From the NCBI GenBank assembly GCA_014281115.1, contig JACONQ010000009.1, positions 1,550,001 through 1,614,000 on the forward strand: 64,000 bases of DNA, given 5' to 3'. This DNA comes from Laburnicola sp. R22_1. Lineage: Eukaryota; Ascomycota; Dothideomycetes; Pleosporales; Didymosphaeriaceae. The first letter of the stretch is position 1, and each line of letters begins with the position of its first letter. A model generated the notes under the pieces. It worked only from the letters and a program-made list of their open reading frames with translations. It was not told the DNA's origin and did no database searches. Positions 55,389 through 64,000 of the stretch are shown in pieces. Position numbers and translations under genes: made by a program.

Positions 55389-56681
55389 ATGCGTTCTTAT
55401 ATCATCGCGGTGAGCACCCTCGCTGCGCTCGCCAATGCCCAGACATGGACCTTGTGCAACCCGACAGAGAAGGAGTGCGACAACAACCCCGCCATTGCGG
55501 AGACCTTCGAGAGTAACTTCAAAGACGGAGGCGAGGGCGCGCTGAAGGGCTGGCAACAGACCGCAAAGGGCACCGAGTTCACCGATGCTGGCGCCGTTTT
55601 CAGCGTGAAGAAGACAGGCGATGCGCCTACCATCCAGAGCGACGGCTACCTCCATTTCGGTTACGTCGAGGTGACGATGAAGGCCGCCAAAGGCGCTGGC
55701 ATCGTGTCATCGATTGTCTTGGAGTCTGACAATCTCGACGAGGTTGATTGGGAGTTCATCGGCAGCGAGACGGACAAGGCCCAGATGAACTACTTCGGCA
55801 AGGGCAACACGACCACCTACGACCGCATGATCAAGGCCGACGTCGCCAGCATCGAGGAGGTGCACAGGTATGCCATTAACTGGACTGCCGAAGCTCTGAC
55901 CTGGATCATCGACGACACCCCGGTGCGCACCCTCAAGTACGAGGAGGCCAACGGTGGACACAACTTCCCGCAGACACCTTGCAACGTCCGCATTGGTATT
56001 TGGGCTGGCGGTGACTCCAAGGACCAGGGCACCCGCGACTGGGCTGGTGGCAATGTCGACTACTCTGCGGCTCCGTTCAACCAGGTTGTCGAGAAGGTCA
56101 AGATCGTCAACTACTCTCCTGGCAAGGAGTACGAGTGGACCGACAAGTCTGGCTCGTACGAGTCGATCAAGGTCATTGATGGTGAGGGTATCTCCGACAA
56201 TGATTCCAAGAACGAGCCCTCGGCATCTGCTACCGAAGGACCTGCTGCCTCCAGCACGCCTTGCTCCGACGAGGCCACGCCGTCGAGCACCCCGCCTCCT
56301 GTTTCTGAAGAGACTCCCTGCGACTGTGACGTCCTGACCGTCACCGTCACCGGCCCTCCACCGCCGCCTGAGGAGACACCAATTACCATCACCAGCGAGA
56401 TCCCTCCTCCCCCACCCGCCGAGACACCCAAGGACAACTGCACCACGCTTATGACCACCATCGTGGCTCCCCCTCCTTACCCGACGGCCCCGACTGGTGG
56501 CATCGTCATGGAGACCAACCCTCCGCCCAGCGTGCCGTACCCGACCAACCCCACGGGCGCTCTCCCGAACCCACCCAACAACACCAGCCCCCCTATCGAG
56601 GAGTTCCCTGGTGCGGCCTCAAGTAGCACCGTGAGCTACTTGCTCGCTGTCGCTGCTGGTGTCATGGTGCTCGCTTTGTAG
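55389..56681 (+). CDS. GPI-anchored Crh-type GH16 transglycosylase, 430 aa
   Basis: Crh enzymes link chitin to beta-1,6/1,3-glucan in the fungal cell wall. This is a single exon. The signal peptide is MRSYIIAVSTLAALANA. The GH16 domain spans about residues 20–260, with the catalytic signature DEVDWEFIG (ExDxE core) and conserved stretches GYVEVTMKAAKGAGIVSSIVLES and NVRIGIWAGGD. Two Cys near the N-terminus (WTLCNPTEKEC) match the family. Residues 280–405 are Pro/Ser/Thr-rich, a likely O-glycosylated stalk. The C-terminus ends in a small-residue site (GAASSS) and a hydrophobic tail SYLLAVAAGVMVLAL, a GPI-attachment signal, so the protein should sit at the outer plasma membrane or in the wall. 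All key residues are present; the gene looks intact. Confidence 0.95.
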   Translation: MRSYIIAVSTLAALANAQTWTLCNPTEKECDNNPAIAETFESNFKDGGEGALKGWQQTAKGTEFTDAGAVFSVKKTGDAPTIQSDGYLHFGYVEVTMKAAKGAGIVSSIVLESDNLDEVDWEFIGSETDKAQMNYFGKGNTTTYDRMIKADVASIEEVHRYAINWTAEALTWIIDDTPVRTLKYEEANGGHNFPQTPCNVRIGIWAGGDSKDQGTRDWAGGNVDYSAAPFNQVVEKVKIVNYSPGKEYEWTDKSGSYESIKVIDGEGISDNDSKNEPSASATEGPAASSTPCSDEATPSSTPPPVSEETPCDCDVLTVTVTGPPPPPEETPITITSEIPPPPPAETPKDNCTTLMTTIVAPPPYPTAPTGGIVMETNPPPSVPYPTNPTGALPNPPNNTSPPIEEFPGAASSSTVSYLLAVAAGVMVLAL

Positions 56682-57378
56682 ATAGCCCCTTCACGGTTTC
56701 TACGCTATATGGCTTGGTGTTTCACTTCTCGGCGATGAATGTTTAATGTGGGCGGTTTGGGGACGAGGATGCGACGTCACGGACGGGTGGGCATAGACTT
56801 GGTATGGAAATGGACACTTGAGTGTAATGTTTTGGCTTCTTGAATGTGCATATACCTTATACCTTTTAGGGGCTTGCAACAACCCCAACCCCCCCCCGCC
56901 CAAAAAAAATGCGGTTGTAGCGTTGGACGCTAGCCTGTTTATTTCATTTCACTTTTACTTTCACCTGAATGTTCACCTGCATTGAGGGCGCACATTTGCA
57001 TATAGACCAAACGATGAATGATAAGAAATCATCAGTAGCACCTCACCATAAGTGATATTATGTATAGAATGAGTATTGTAATTACTAAGGCTACAGATAC
57101 TCGTTGTTTTAGGACCACTACATGTCCTTTTGACCATTACTGTCTGTTATTTGGTCGTAGCTTACGCCATTTTAAAGAACAAGGGTTTGCACGTGTACTT
57201 TAGAGTTGGACATGATCGGAAAACAGCACAGCGAAGGTGCGCATGTAGAAAGGAGTTACAATCTTGTCATTTGGATCAAGAGAGGGGAGTATATTACACA
57301 CAAGGAAACAGCGCCGTGGCAGTACTGCTATCCATGGCTCAACGCCTATCCTTATCTCATTCGCATCCACATCCTTCT
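56682..57378. other. Convergent 3' flanks, no gene
   Basis: About 700 bp between two convergent genes. It holds a C-run and A-run (about 56880–56910) and AT-rich sequence suitable for polyadenylation of both genes. No supported coding frame. Confidence 0.6.
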
Positions 57379-58459
57379 CTACTTTCTTCTTCCCTGCTGC
57401 ATGGCTAGAATCTGCACCATCCGGATGAAGATGTTGAGGAAGTCGAGCTCGAGCGAGATGGACTCGTTGACGGCATCCTTGGGGATCAAGCCTTGCTCTG
57501 CCAATCTCGCGTGGTGTAGTACCTTCTGCACATCGTACAGTGTGAAGCCACCAAATACAGCGAGACCTCCGTACAGCCAGATGTTTTCGGTCATCATGAG
57601 CGTCCGGGCAGCGGTGGCGGGAACGACCATAGGGGCGAGACCGGATAGGGCGACAATGGCGACTCCAGCGAGGAGCGGGCCGCCGAGATAGAGGTACTTC
57701 TCCTGCTTGGCGGTGGCGCCCACAAAGGCAATCGAGCCCATCATTCCGGCTGTATAAAGGCCTGCGCGCGCGAGGATAGCGGGGTGCATGAAAAACATGG
57801 GAGCGAGGAGCAAAGCTTGCGTAACGTTGAAGGCGGTCCAGAGGCCGTACTTCTGCACGTAGCTGTCGTGTGGTTAGCAGTGGATACGCAAATGCATAGC
57901 GTGTGGGCACTCACTTGTCCGGGTGGGTAGCGCGAGTGGCGACCATGGTGCCGATGGAACCAACCAAGCCGACACCGAGAACCAGCCACGGGTTCGCGCT
58001 CATCAGCCGGTAGCTCCATCCGTTCATGTGCAGAGTGCGCGCGGCGACGCCAATGATGCCGATGCCGAGGCCGGTGTGCATGAAGGTGTCGTTCAGGTAT
58101 CGCCTCTCAAAGTCGGGCATGCCGCCATCCTCGCGCGTCTCCCGGTTGAAGATGAAATTGATACCCAGCAGCGTCGCGCCGAAGATGCCAGCGCCGTAGA
58201 GCAAGCGCTGCCGCACATCGCCCTGCGCGGCCGGATTGTAGGCCGTCTGCTGGTACGAGCGCCGGAAGGTGGAGCGGAAGCGGAGGACGCTGCGTGCCGA
58301 TGAGAGGGGGGCGTGGGCGTTGGCGGTGCTGAAGCTGGGGCGCTGCTTCAGTGGCGGCGTGGTGTGGAATGCGCGGGCGGCGACGGGTTGGGACGACCTG
58401 GGCACGGCGTGCCGCAGGGTTGCCGCGACCGCAAAAGGGCGCCGGAGGACAAAGGCCAT
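57379..58459 (-). CDS. Mitochondrial GHITM/Bax-inhibitor-1-like membrane protein, 342 aa
   Basis: Two exons (58459–57915, 57862–57379) with a GTGAGT donor and CAG acceptor joining HPD-N-YVQKYGLWTAFN. I chose the ATG at 58459 (MAFVLRRPFAVAATLRHAVPRSS); upstream Leu/Met codons are not ATG. The first 80 residues are rich in Arg, Ala and Ser with few acids, a typical mitochondrial presequence (ARAFHTTPPLKQRPSFST). About seven hydrophobic segments follow (for example LLYGAGIFGATLLGINFIF, WLVLGVGLVGSIGTMV, IWLYGGLAVFGGFTLYDVQKV). The FGGFTLYDVQKVLHHA block and the C-terminal SISLELDFLNIFIRMVQIL are hallmarks of the BI-1/TMBIM family; with the presequence this suggests the GHITM (MICS1) branch of the inner membrane, tied to cristae structure and cation exchange. 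It looks intact. Confidence 0.9.
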
Positions 58460-58827
58460 GGTGGTGGTGGGGATGCGAGAGCGCAGAGGTGGTGAGGTGA
58501 CAGGTGAGCGAGCGGTGGCTCCAGCTAGCAATGAATGACGTGCGGGACTGGCAGCTTCGCTTAGTCACGGGCGGCAGTGGAATGTCCGAGAAGCCTCGAC
58601 CTCATCCCTCTCCCATGCACGCTCTGGCTCGCACGCCGTCGGTCAAACGCACCTCGACGCGGGTCACCAGCAGCGTCTACATGCTAGCTCACGAGATGCA
58701 TTGCGACGGTGAATTGGATTCAACGCAGCGGAGCCCGCGCCAATCACAGCCTGGCGGACCCCCGGCGGCGTGAAATACTCTAGCAGTATCAAATCAGGAG
58801 CAAGAGGAAAGAGGTTCCAACGAGCCA
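58460..58827. other. Short intergenic region: promoter of the GHITM-like gene
   Basis: 368 bp between the start of the GHITM-like gene and the stop of the reductase gene, both on the minus strand. It is of normal composition, with no repeat or clear motif. Confidence 0.6.
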
Positions 58828-59973
58828 TCACGCAGGCCTCGGGTAATAGCTTCGGATACAATCGCTCACAGACCGCTCCAGTGAGATCCAGTCCGGTCGA
58901 CCCATCCTCCTCAGGCATTCTTCTGCCTTCGCCTTCGCCAGCACCTTTGTTCGATCTTCTCCCTTATCTGCCAGCCGAATCGTTGTTCGCCGGCCCATTT
59001 CCTGCTCGAGCACATCTGCAACCCCGATCCAGGTATAGGGATCCGCCCACGCAAAAACGCGCCGGTGCTCCACGCCATCGAGCACGGCACCAGCTACATG
59101 TAGAATTGCCTGGTCGCGCACGTCGACGTAATACTGAGGCTCCATCACGTCGAACAGCGCCTGGCCTTGGCACTCATGCAACGAGCGAATAAATCCCGCA
59201 GTCGACGGGTACGATTGTTCCGCGGGAGACATGACTGGTCCGAAGCACGTTGCGGGGATGACCGTGTTCAGCACGAATCCGCAGTCTGGGTTCTGTTGCA
59301 CATACTTCCAACACGCCTGCTCACCCGCAATCTTACTCTGTACATAGCCCATAAGATGCCAGAAATCTTTAGGCGTGTCCGGGTTAGAGAGCGCCTTCGC
59401 TATCGAGCCGTCATATTGATCTTCTGCGATATCGATCGCCATGTTGGGCTTCGGGTACTTGACTGCCCAGCTGGAACCCGTCAAGACGAATCTCTTAATC
59501 TTCTCTCCGTTCTTGTTCGCCTCGTGGACGGCCTTCAATGCGTTGACGTTGATCTTGACCGTGTTGGCGACCATGTCAGGATCCGACATGGATGTGAAAC
59601 CTGGCGTGTGGATCATAGCTGACACGCCTTTCAAGACTGTGTCGTAGCATCCTGGCTGGCTAATGTCGGCGATTTGGACGACTTCGAGGAGGGAGCCAGG
59701 GTGCCGCGATTGGAACACCTGTGGCATCCACATGCATCGCTCGCGTGACCGGACCTAAACGTTGGGGTCAGTCAAGTCCATCCACTCTTGCATCACCCGC
59801 ATGTGTGATACATGTGAAACACGACAGTGTCCCAGGTTACGTACCGTCGTACGCACAGCATAACCGTAAGCGAGGCACTGGTCGATGATGTTGGAAGCGA
59901 TGTAGCCGTTTCCTGCTGTGACAAGTACAAGTGAGCCTTGGGGAAGAAGCGGTTTCTCGATCTGTGGAGCCAT
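58828..59973 (-). CDS. Extended SDR (NAD(P)-dependent aldehyde/ketone reductase-like), 351 aa
   Basis: Two exons (59973–59845 and 59754–58828), donor GTACGT and acceptor TAG, joining AVRTT to VRSRERC. The N-terminal Rossmann motif reads VTAGNGYIAS where the family normally has VTGANGYIAS, so the first Gly of the loop is Ala and the next residue is Gly. The substrate and catalytic blocks are present: VLTGSSWAVKYP with the Ser, and GYVQSKIAGEQACW with the YxxxK pair. The C-terminal region has the usual VDVRDQAILHVAGAVL pattern. Relatives (Gre2/dihydroflavonol-reductase-like) reduce aldehydes or ketones with NADPH in the cytosol. The substrate cannot be told. The start is the first ATG (MAPQIEKPLL). 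Confidence 0.88.
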
Positions 59974-61290
59974 TATCGCCACCAATGGAAAGAATACAAG
60001 ACAAGTAAAGCTCGCTTCGAGCAAAATCACAGGGAAGACCGAGATTAGTGTAGCTTATTCTCAGGTCCATGAGAATGAGCGCATCAGCTTCGCACTTATA
60101 CCTACACAGTAGACCCTACTTCTATTTCGGTGAGCGATTGATCGTAAATACGGTCCCTCATTCCCCACCTCTAGCTTTTGTTGCCGATTCGGACCCACTT
60201 CGTACCCGAACGAGGTATCGCGCGTACGTTGGTGCTGACTAGGCGAGCAACATCCACTGTCTACGAGGAATCTGACCTACCCAGCCCATTTGACCTCCTG
60301 GCAGATGATAGCCGAGGGCGCAAACTCATGGTGAGCCCCCAAGTCAGCGTCTGCGCTACGCGCTCTAAGATGGTTTTTGAGCGAAGACTGAACCACGTTG
60401 GTGCCGCTTCGAAGGACATTTGGGTGCCTCAGGACACCCGTTCGAGTAGCATCGTCTAAGCTGTAACTGTCGGTTCCTGTGGGTATCATGATACCTCTGC
60501 GAGTCTGGAAGCGTGAATCAAGTCGGTGGCTGTGTTACGCGTTTTGAGTACGGATTCCGGCACCTGCAGTGGCAGAACGAGGGTGCTTGTTGGTGTTGTG
60601 TAGGTTGAAGAAAGCCGAGTGCGCAAGGGAACGCCCGGCATGCGCTAGCGCGTGGCGAGCCGCTTGGGGAACGGGAAGAGCTTGGTATACAACATACCGT
60701 AGAGTCTTGCTTATAAGTGTATGGTGCGGACTCGAACTTGTTAAACCCTCCCATTTGACTGATGTGGGGCGGAATTGGAGAAAGGGCACTTGTGATTGGC
60801 CACCTAATGTGGTTAGAGCGGTGCTTATAAGCAAGACTCTACGGTAGACTATCTTGATAATAGCCAGGAGCCTCGACTTCACCATCGACTTTTCTTTTCT
60901 ATTACGCATTGAAATGTCTGGTTGATCTGCTCTCGCATCGTAAGCACCAACCTCGATCGATTCCACCTTCCCTTTCCATCTCGATCTGCCCACCCACCTT
61001 CGTATAGCAGTCCCATCAAACTGGCCGCGTTACTTCCCCATCAACCTCCGCGGCTTCGTCGTCCGAGGGCGAACTTGATGCGACCCACGTATTCAAGGGG
61101 AAAGCAAGGCCTGGTTTGTTACAAACTTTTGAGCTAGTACAGTCTATAAACATGCAATTTGCAGAATGCACGCTCCAGAAACGTGCATTTCAAACGACCG
61201 GCGACCTACACGAATACTATCGTCCCTGCGGAATATATTACAACTGAAAGTCCCTGCACAAATTCATACCGCCCCATCCGAAATGGTCGC
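59974..61290. other. Intergenic with a 23-bp inverted repeat
   Basis: 1.3 kb without a supported gene. It must contain the promoter of the reductase gene on its left and the 3' flank of the phosphate permease on its right. The only clear structure is the inverted repeat at 60695–60846. Confidence 0.55.
60695..60846. repeat. Perfect 23-bp inverted repeat, spacer 106 bp
   Basis: 60695–60717 (TACCGTAGAGTCTTGCTTAT… to AAG) and 60824–60846 are exact reverse complements. The enclosed 106 bp are unique and normal in composition. No obvious target duplication flanks the unit. It may be a small non-autonomous element (MITE-like, 152 bp) or a structured regulatory stretch. Confidence 0.75.
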
Positions 61291-63294
61291 CTAGAAATGG
61301 GGCGCGTTCAATGCCATAACCATAAGCAAGCCCGAGATCAAACCCGCGCTCGGTAGCGTGATGACCCAGGACGAGAAGATGAAAGCAATCTGCTTCCAGT
61401 TCACAGCGCGCACGTCGAAGTTGCAGAGGGCAACACCGACAGTCGCGCCCGTGAGGCACTGGGTAGTGGAGACAGGTAGAGAGAGTCTGGAAGCGAGAAG
61501 AACGGTGATGGCGGCGCCAAGTTCCATGGCGAAACCACGCGTGGGCGAGACTTGGGTAATCTTGTTACCGAGCGAGCGCATGACATGGTAGCCGTAGACT
61601 GTGGAAGCAAAGTCAGACACACGACCCATTCAAGGAGTTTCGATAAGAGGGGGGAATACGTACACCAGAAGCCCATACCGAGAAGCAGACCAGCCACGAC
61701 GAGAATGAAGATCGGGGTGTCAGCTTTTTTGGTCACTTCGCCACTTTGGTAGGTGTTGTAGCTAGCAACCCAGGGGCCAACAGCGTTCGCAACTGTGAGG
61801 ATCATGTCAGTAGGGGATCTTGGAATTGTATCGCTGACACGTACCGTCGTTGGAACCGTGGGCGATGGACATCATCATGGCCGAAGCCACTTGGGCATAG
61901 GTCCAAAGATGTTCGACACGGTTGTCGTAAACGATAGCCCGAGCGTGCACCGCACCGAGGTCTGGATGAAAGTGTTAGCAGCTGCAAAGACGTCTAATTT
62001 GGGTCGGTAGGCCTACTCTTCTGTGTAGTGACATCGCGAGCAACACCTTGAAGCAGAAGATACTTGGCCCAGTTCAACCACTTCTTAGGAGAGGTCCTTG
62101 GCAAATGGCGTACGGGTTCCAACCAACGCTCCTCGGGCTGGGGCTTCGCCGGGACCATGTGAGACGTCAAGTCACGTCGGGGGTTTGGGATCGAGAGACC
62201 ACGGCCGGCGCGCTCCGAGGTGCCGTTGCTATCGGTATCCTTGTTGTCAACAGCAGTGGTTATAGCGTCGCCGTGGGTGTTGGCGCCATGTGTGGCGACT
62301 GCGGTCGAGTGGTCGCTATCGTTGGCCTTGATCTGGTCTTTCTCGGGGTCCGTGACTGTGATGTCGTTGGATGCCTTTGCGTAGTAATCCGTGACGACGC
62401 GATTCCCTTTGGCAGGGAAGTAGATAGGAGGATCATCGCGGTACAGGAGAGGCCCGAGCGGAATGTGCCAGGCACGTAAGCGAGCGTCGTTTTTGACGAG
62501 GCGACGGTGGAAGTATGGGACAAAGAAGATGTAGGCAATAGCCAGGACACCGCCGGCGACACCCAGGATGATACCAACCACTTTGCCGGCACCCATGTCG
62601 TCGATGGATTCTGCATTGGGCAACTCATCCAGGATGAAAAGAGCCAGAACGCCGGCTGTGAAGGCAAGGTACCAAGGGATCAGTCTCAGGCCCCACTTGA
62701 GGGGATCCTTTCGCTCGAGAACGAGGTACTTGAGGGTCAGGAACAGCGCGGCAGCGAATCCAGCGGCAAGGAGCGGAGCGATGGCCCAGGAAGCTGCGAT
62801 TTGACTGAGACTGCCCTCGGCCCAGCCCCATTTGAGAGGAGTCTGCGCAGCGAGTCCAGCACCTGCAAGAGCGCCCACGACCGTTTGGGTGGTACTATGG
62901 CAACGATTAGAGAAACAGAAGAAGAAGGATACAAGACTGTTTGGACGCACCTCACGGGCATACCATTCAAGGTAGCGATGGTCAGGAAGGTGGCACTGCC
63001 GACCTCGGCGCAGCCCATGACCAACATGAAGGTCGGGGGCTTGTCTTGGAATTTGGACAAGCCAAAGATTCCGCTCTTGATGGTCGAGGTGACGCGGGAG
63101 CCCAGGGCCACGGCTCCCAGGAACTCGGTGAAGCACGAAAGGATGCCGGCCTGCCACATCTTCAGGGTGCGGGCGGCCACCGAAGTGGCGTACGAGTTGG
63201 CGACATCGTTGGCGCCGTTGGAGGCAGAGGAGAAGATGAAGGCGATGGTGGTGATGGCGAGGATCCAGCTGTACTTTCCGAGGGCCGGCGCCAT
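61291..63294 (-). CDS. Pho89/Pho-4-type sodium–phosphate symporter, 591 aa
   Basis: Five exons (63294–62951, 62894–62017, 61961–61845, 61792–61664, 61598–61291), all GT…AG with matching phases. PHO4-family carriers take up inorganic phosphate with sodium across the plasma membrane, mainly at high pH and low phosphate. The duplicated family signature is present: GANDVANSYATSVAARTL near residue 30, and HGSNDVANAVGPW in the second half. Paired GMPVSTTQTVVGA and LPVSTTQCLTGATVGVALCN motifs occupy the matching positions of each half. A hydrophilic loop of about 150 residues (DPEKDQIKANDSD … PRRDLTSHMVPAKPQ) separates the halves, as usual. I chose the ATG at 63294 (MAPALGKYSW). It looks intact. A CACGTG box lies 231 bp upstream of the start codon. 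Confidence 0.94.
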
Positions 63295-64000
63295 GGTGGA
63301 GGTTCGGGAGAGGTGGTGCTGTGGAGAGGTGATGGCCAAAGCAAGCAGATGCACGGCAGCAGAGCTGTTCAAGGATTATATACCCTGGAGCGATATCAAT
63401 CAGGTCGCCATGGCCGAGATGCGCTTGGCGGGCGAGAAAAGCGGGCGCTGTGGCCGTGGGGCAGGCTGGTGAGGGCGTGAGGCACACTTGGGCTGCTGCT
63501 TCCACTGACGGCCGGCTGTACCACCACGTGCGAGGGACGGCCGCTTCTTGCTGCGGCGCGTGGAGCCGTCGATTGGCTGGCGGGGCCCTGGTCGCGCCAT
63601 GGTGTTGTGTCTGGTACGGACCTCGCCGACTCGGGGGTCGACGTTCGCGCTGGGGGAGGGGAGCAGACGTGTTGGAGCAGGTCGACGAACGAGATGGCGA
63701 GGATGAGGAACGTGGCCGCTATGTTGATGCTGTGCTCCCACACGCCCTTCCCGATCCGACGGCACTAAGCGCGGGATGCCCAGCCGCATCTCTTGGCGGC
63801 GCGCTTGGCGGACGGCCCTCTGCGCCTTCCTTTTTCTTTATTTTCTGGGCTGCTCCTGCCTCTGCTCCATGCGAGTCGTCCTGCGCGCCAATGAGCTCCC
63901 CGCGGCCGTGCTCGTGCAGCCTGCCCTGCATGCCCGCCTGCATCTCGCCATCCTCGCCATCCACTCCTTGTAGCGATTTGCTATCCTCTACTTGATTCCC
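63295..64000. other. Upstream region of the phosphate symporter; right edge of window
   Basis: About 700 bp of GC-rich DNA with overlapping Arg/Pro/Ala-rich frames on both strands and no recognisable domain. It should contain the permease promoter and perhaps the start of the next gene beyond the window. Confidence 0.5.
63525..63530. promoter_or_regulatory. CACGTG E-box upstream of the phosphate symporter
   Basis: CACGTG 231 bp upstream of the symporter start codon. The bHLH factors Pho4 (yeast) and NUC-1 (Neurospora) bind this core in phosphate-starvation genes. A six-base palindrome occurs by chance about once per 4 kb, so the site alone is weak evidence. Confidence 0.4.

Noticed and set aside
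62507..63472. 321- and 179-codon plus-strand frames
   Set aside because: Antisense to the phosphate symporter exons; no domain of their own.

Overview
This 64-kb window looks like nuclear DNA of a filamentous ascomycete (Pezizomycotina; a Dothideomycete is my guess from gene style, not proven). The evidence is short GT–AG introns of 46–100 bp, a HET-domain gene, a GPI-anchored Crh-type GH16 enzyme, a proteinase K-like secreted subtilisin, a Pho-4/Pho89-type phosphate permease, and very AT-rich transposon blocks whose changes are mostly C:G to T:A, as expected from repeat-induced point mutation (RIP).

Left arm (1–17.6 kb): a HET-domain gene (probably broken or with an unresolved intron), a small conserved protein, a diverged and frameshifted subtilisin on the minus strand, a 1360-aa conserved fungal protein (minus, four exons) and a divergent 1130-aa disordered protein (plus).

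First AT-rich block (about 17.6–29.6 kb): a four-level nest of transposons with precise junctions. A 696-bp foldback MITE (19792–20487, TA duplication) sits inside a Fot1/pogo element (19585–22156, TA duplication). That sits inside a Ty3/gypsy chromovirus with two 189-bp LTRs (18585–28086, duplication GCTTC). The retroelement sits inside the transposase of a second, older pogo element. All coding parts carry RIP-type stops or active-site changes.

Middle (29.6–36.7 kb): gene-poor DNA with a tRNA-like Pol III candidate, then a complete-ended 3091-bp PIF/Harbinger transposon (32627–35717) with a Myb/SANT-like ORF and a DDE transposase, both RIP-damaged.

Right arm (36.7–64 kb): three Myb/SANT-type genes in 8 kb; a small protein in which every cysteine is in a Cys-Pro motif, arranged as a 78-residue duplication, with two CCAAT-N12-RWT sites upstream; a catalase gene with a nonsense codon and a 1-bp deletion; an alpha-amylase remnant; a Crh-type GH16 enzyme; a mitochondrial GHITM/Bax-inhibitor-like protein; an extended SDR reductase; and a Pho89-type phosphate symporter with a CACGTG box in its promoter. 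Splice sites were read by eye from consensus sequences and reading-frame continuity; no expression data or database search supports them.
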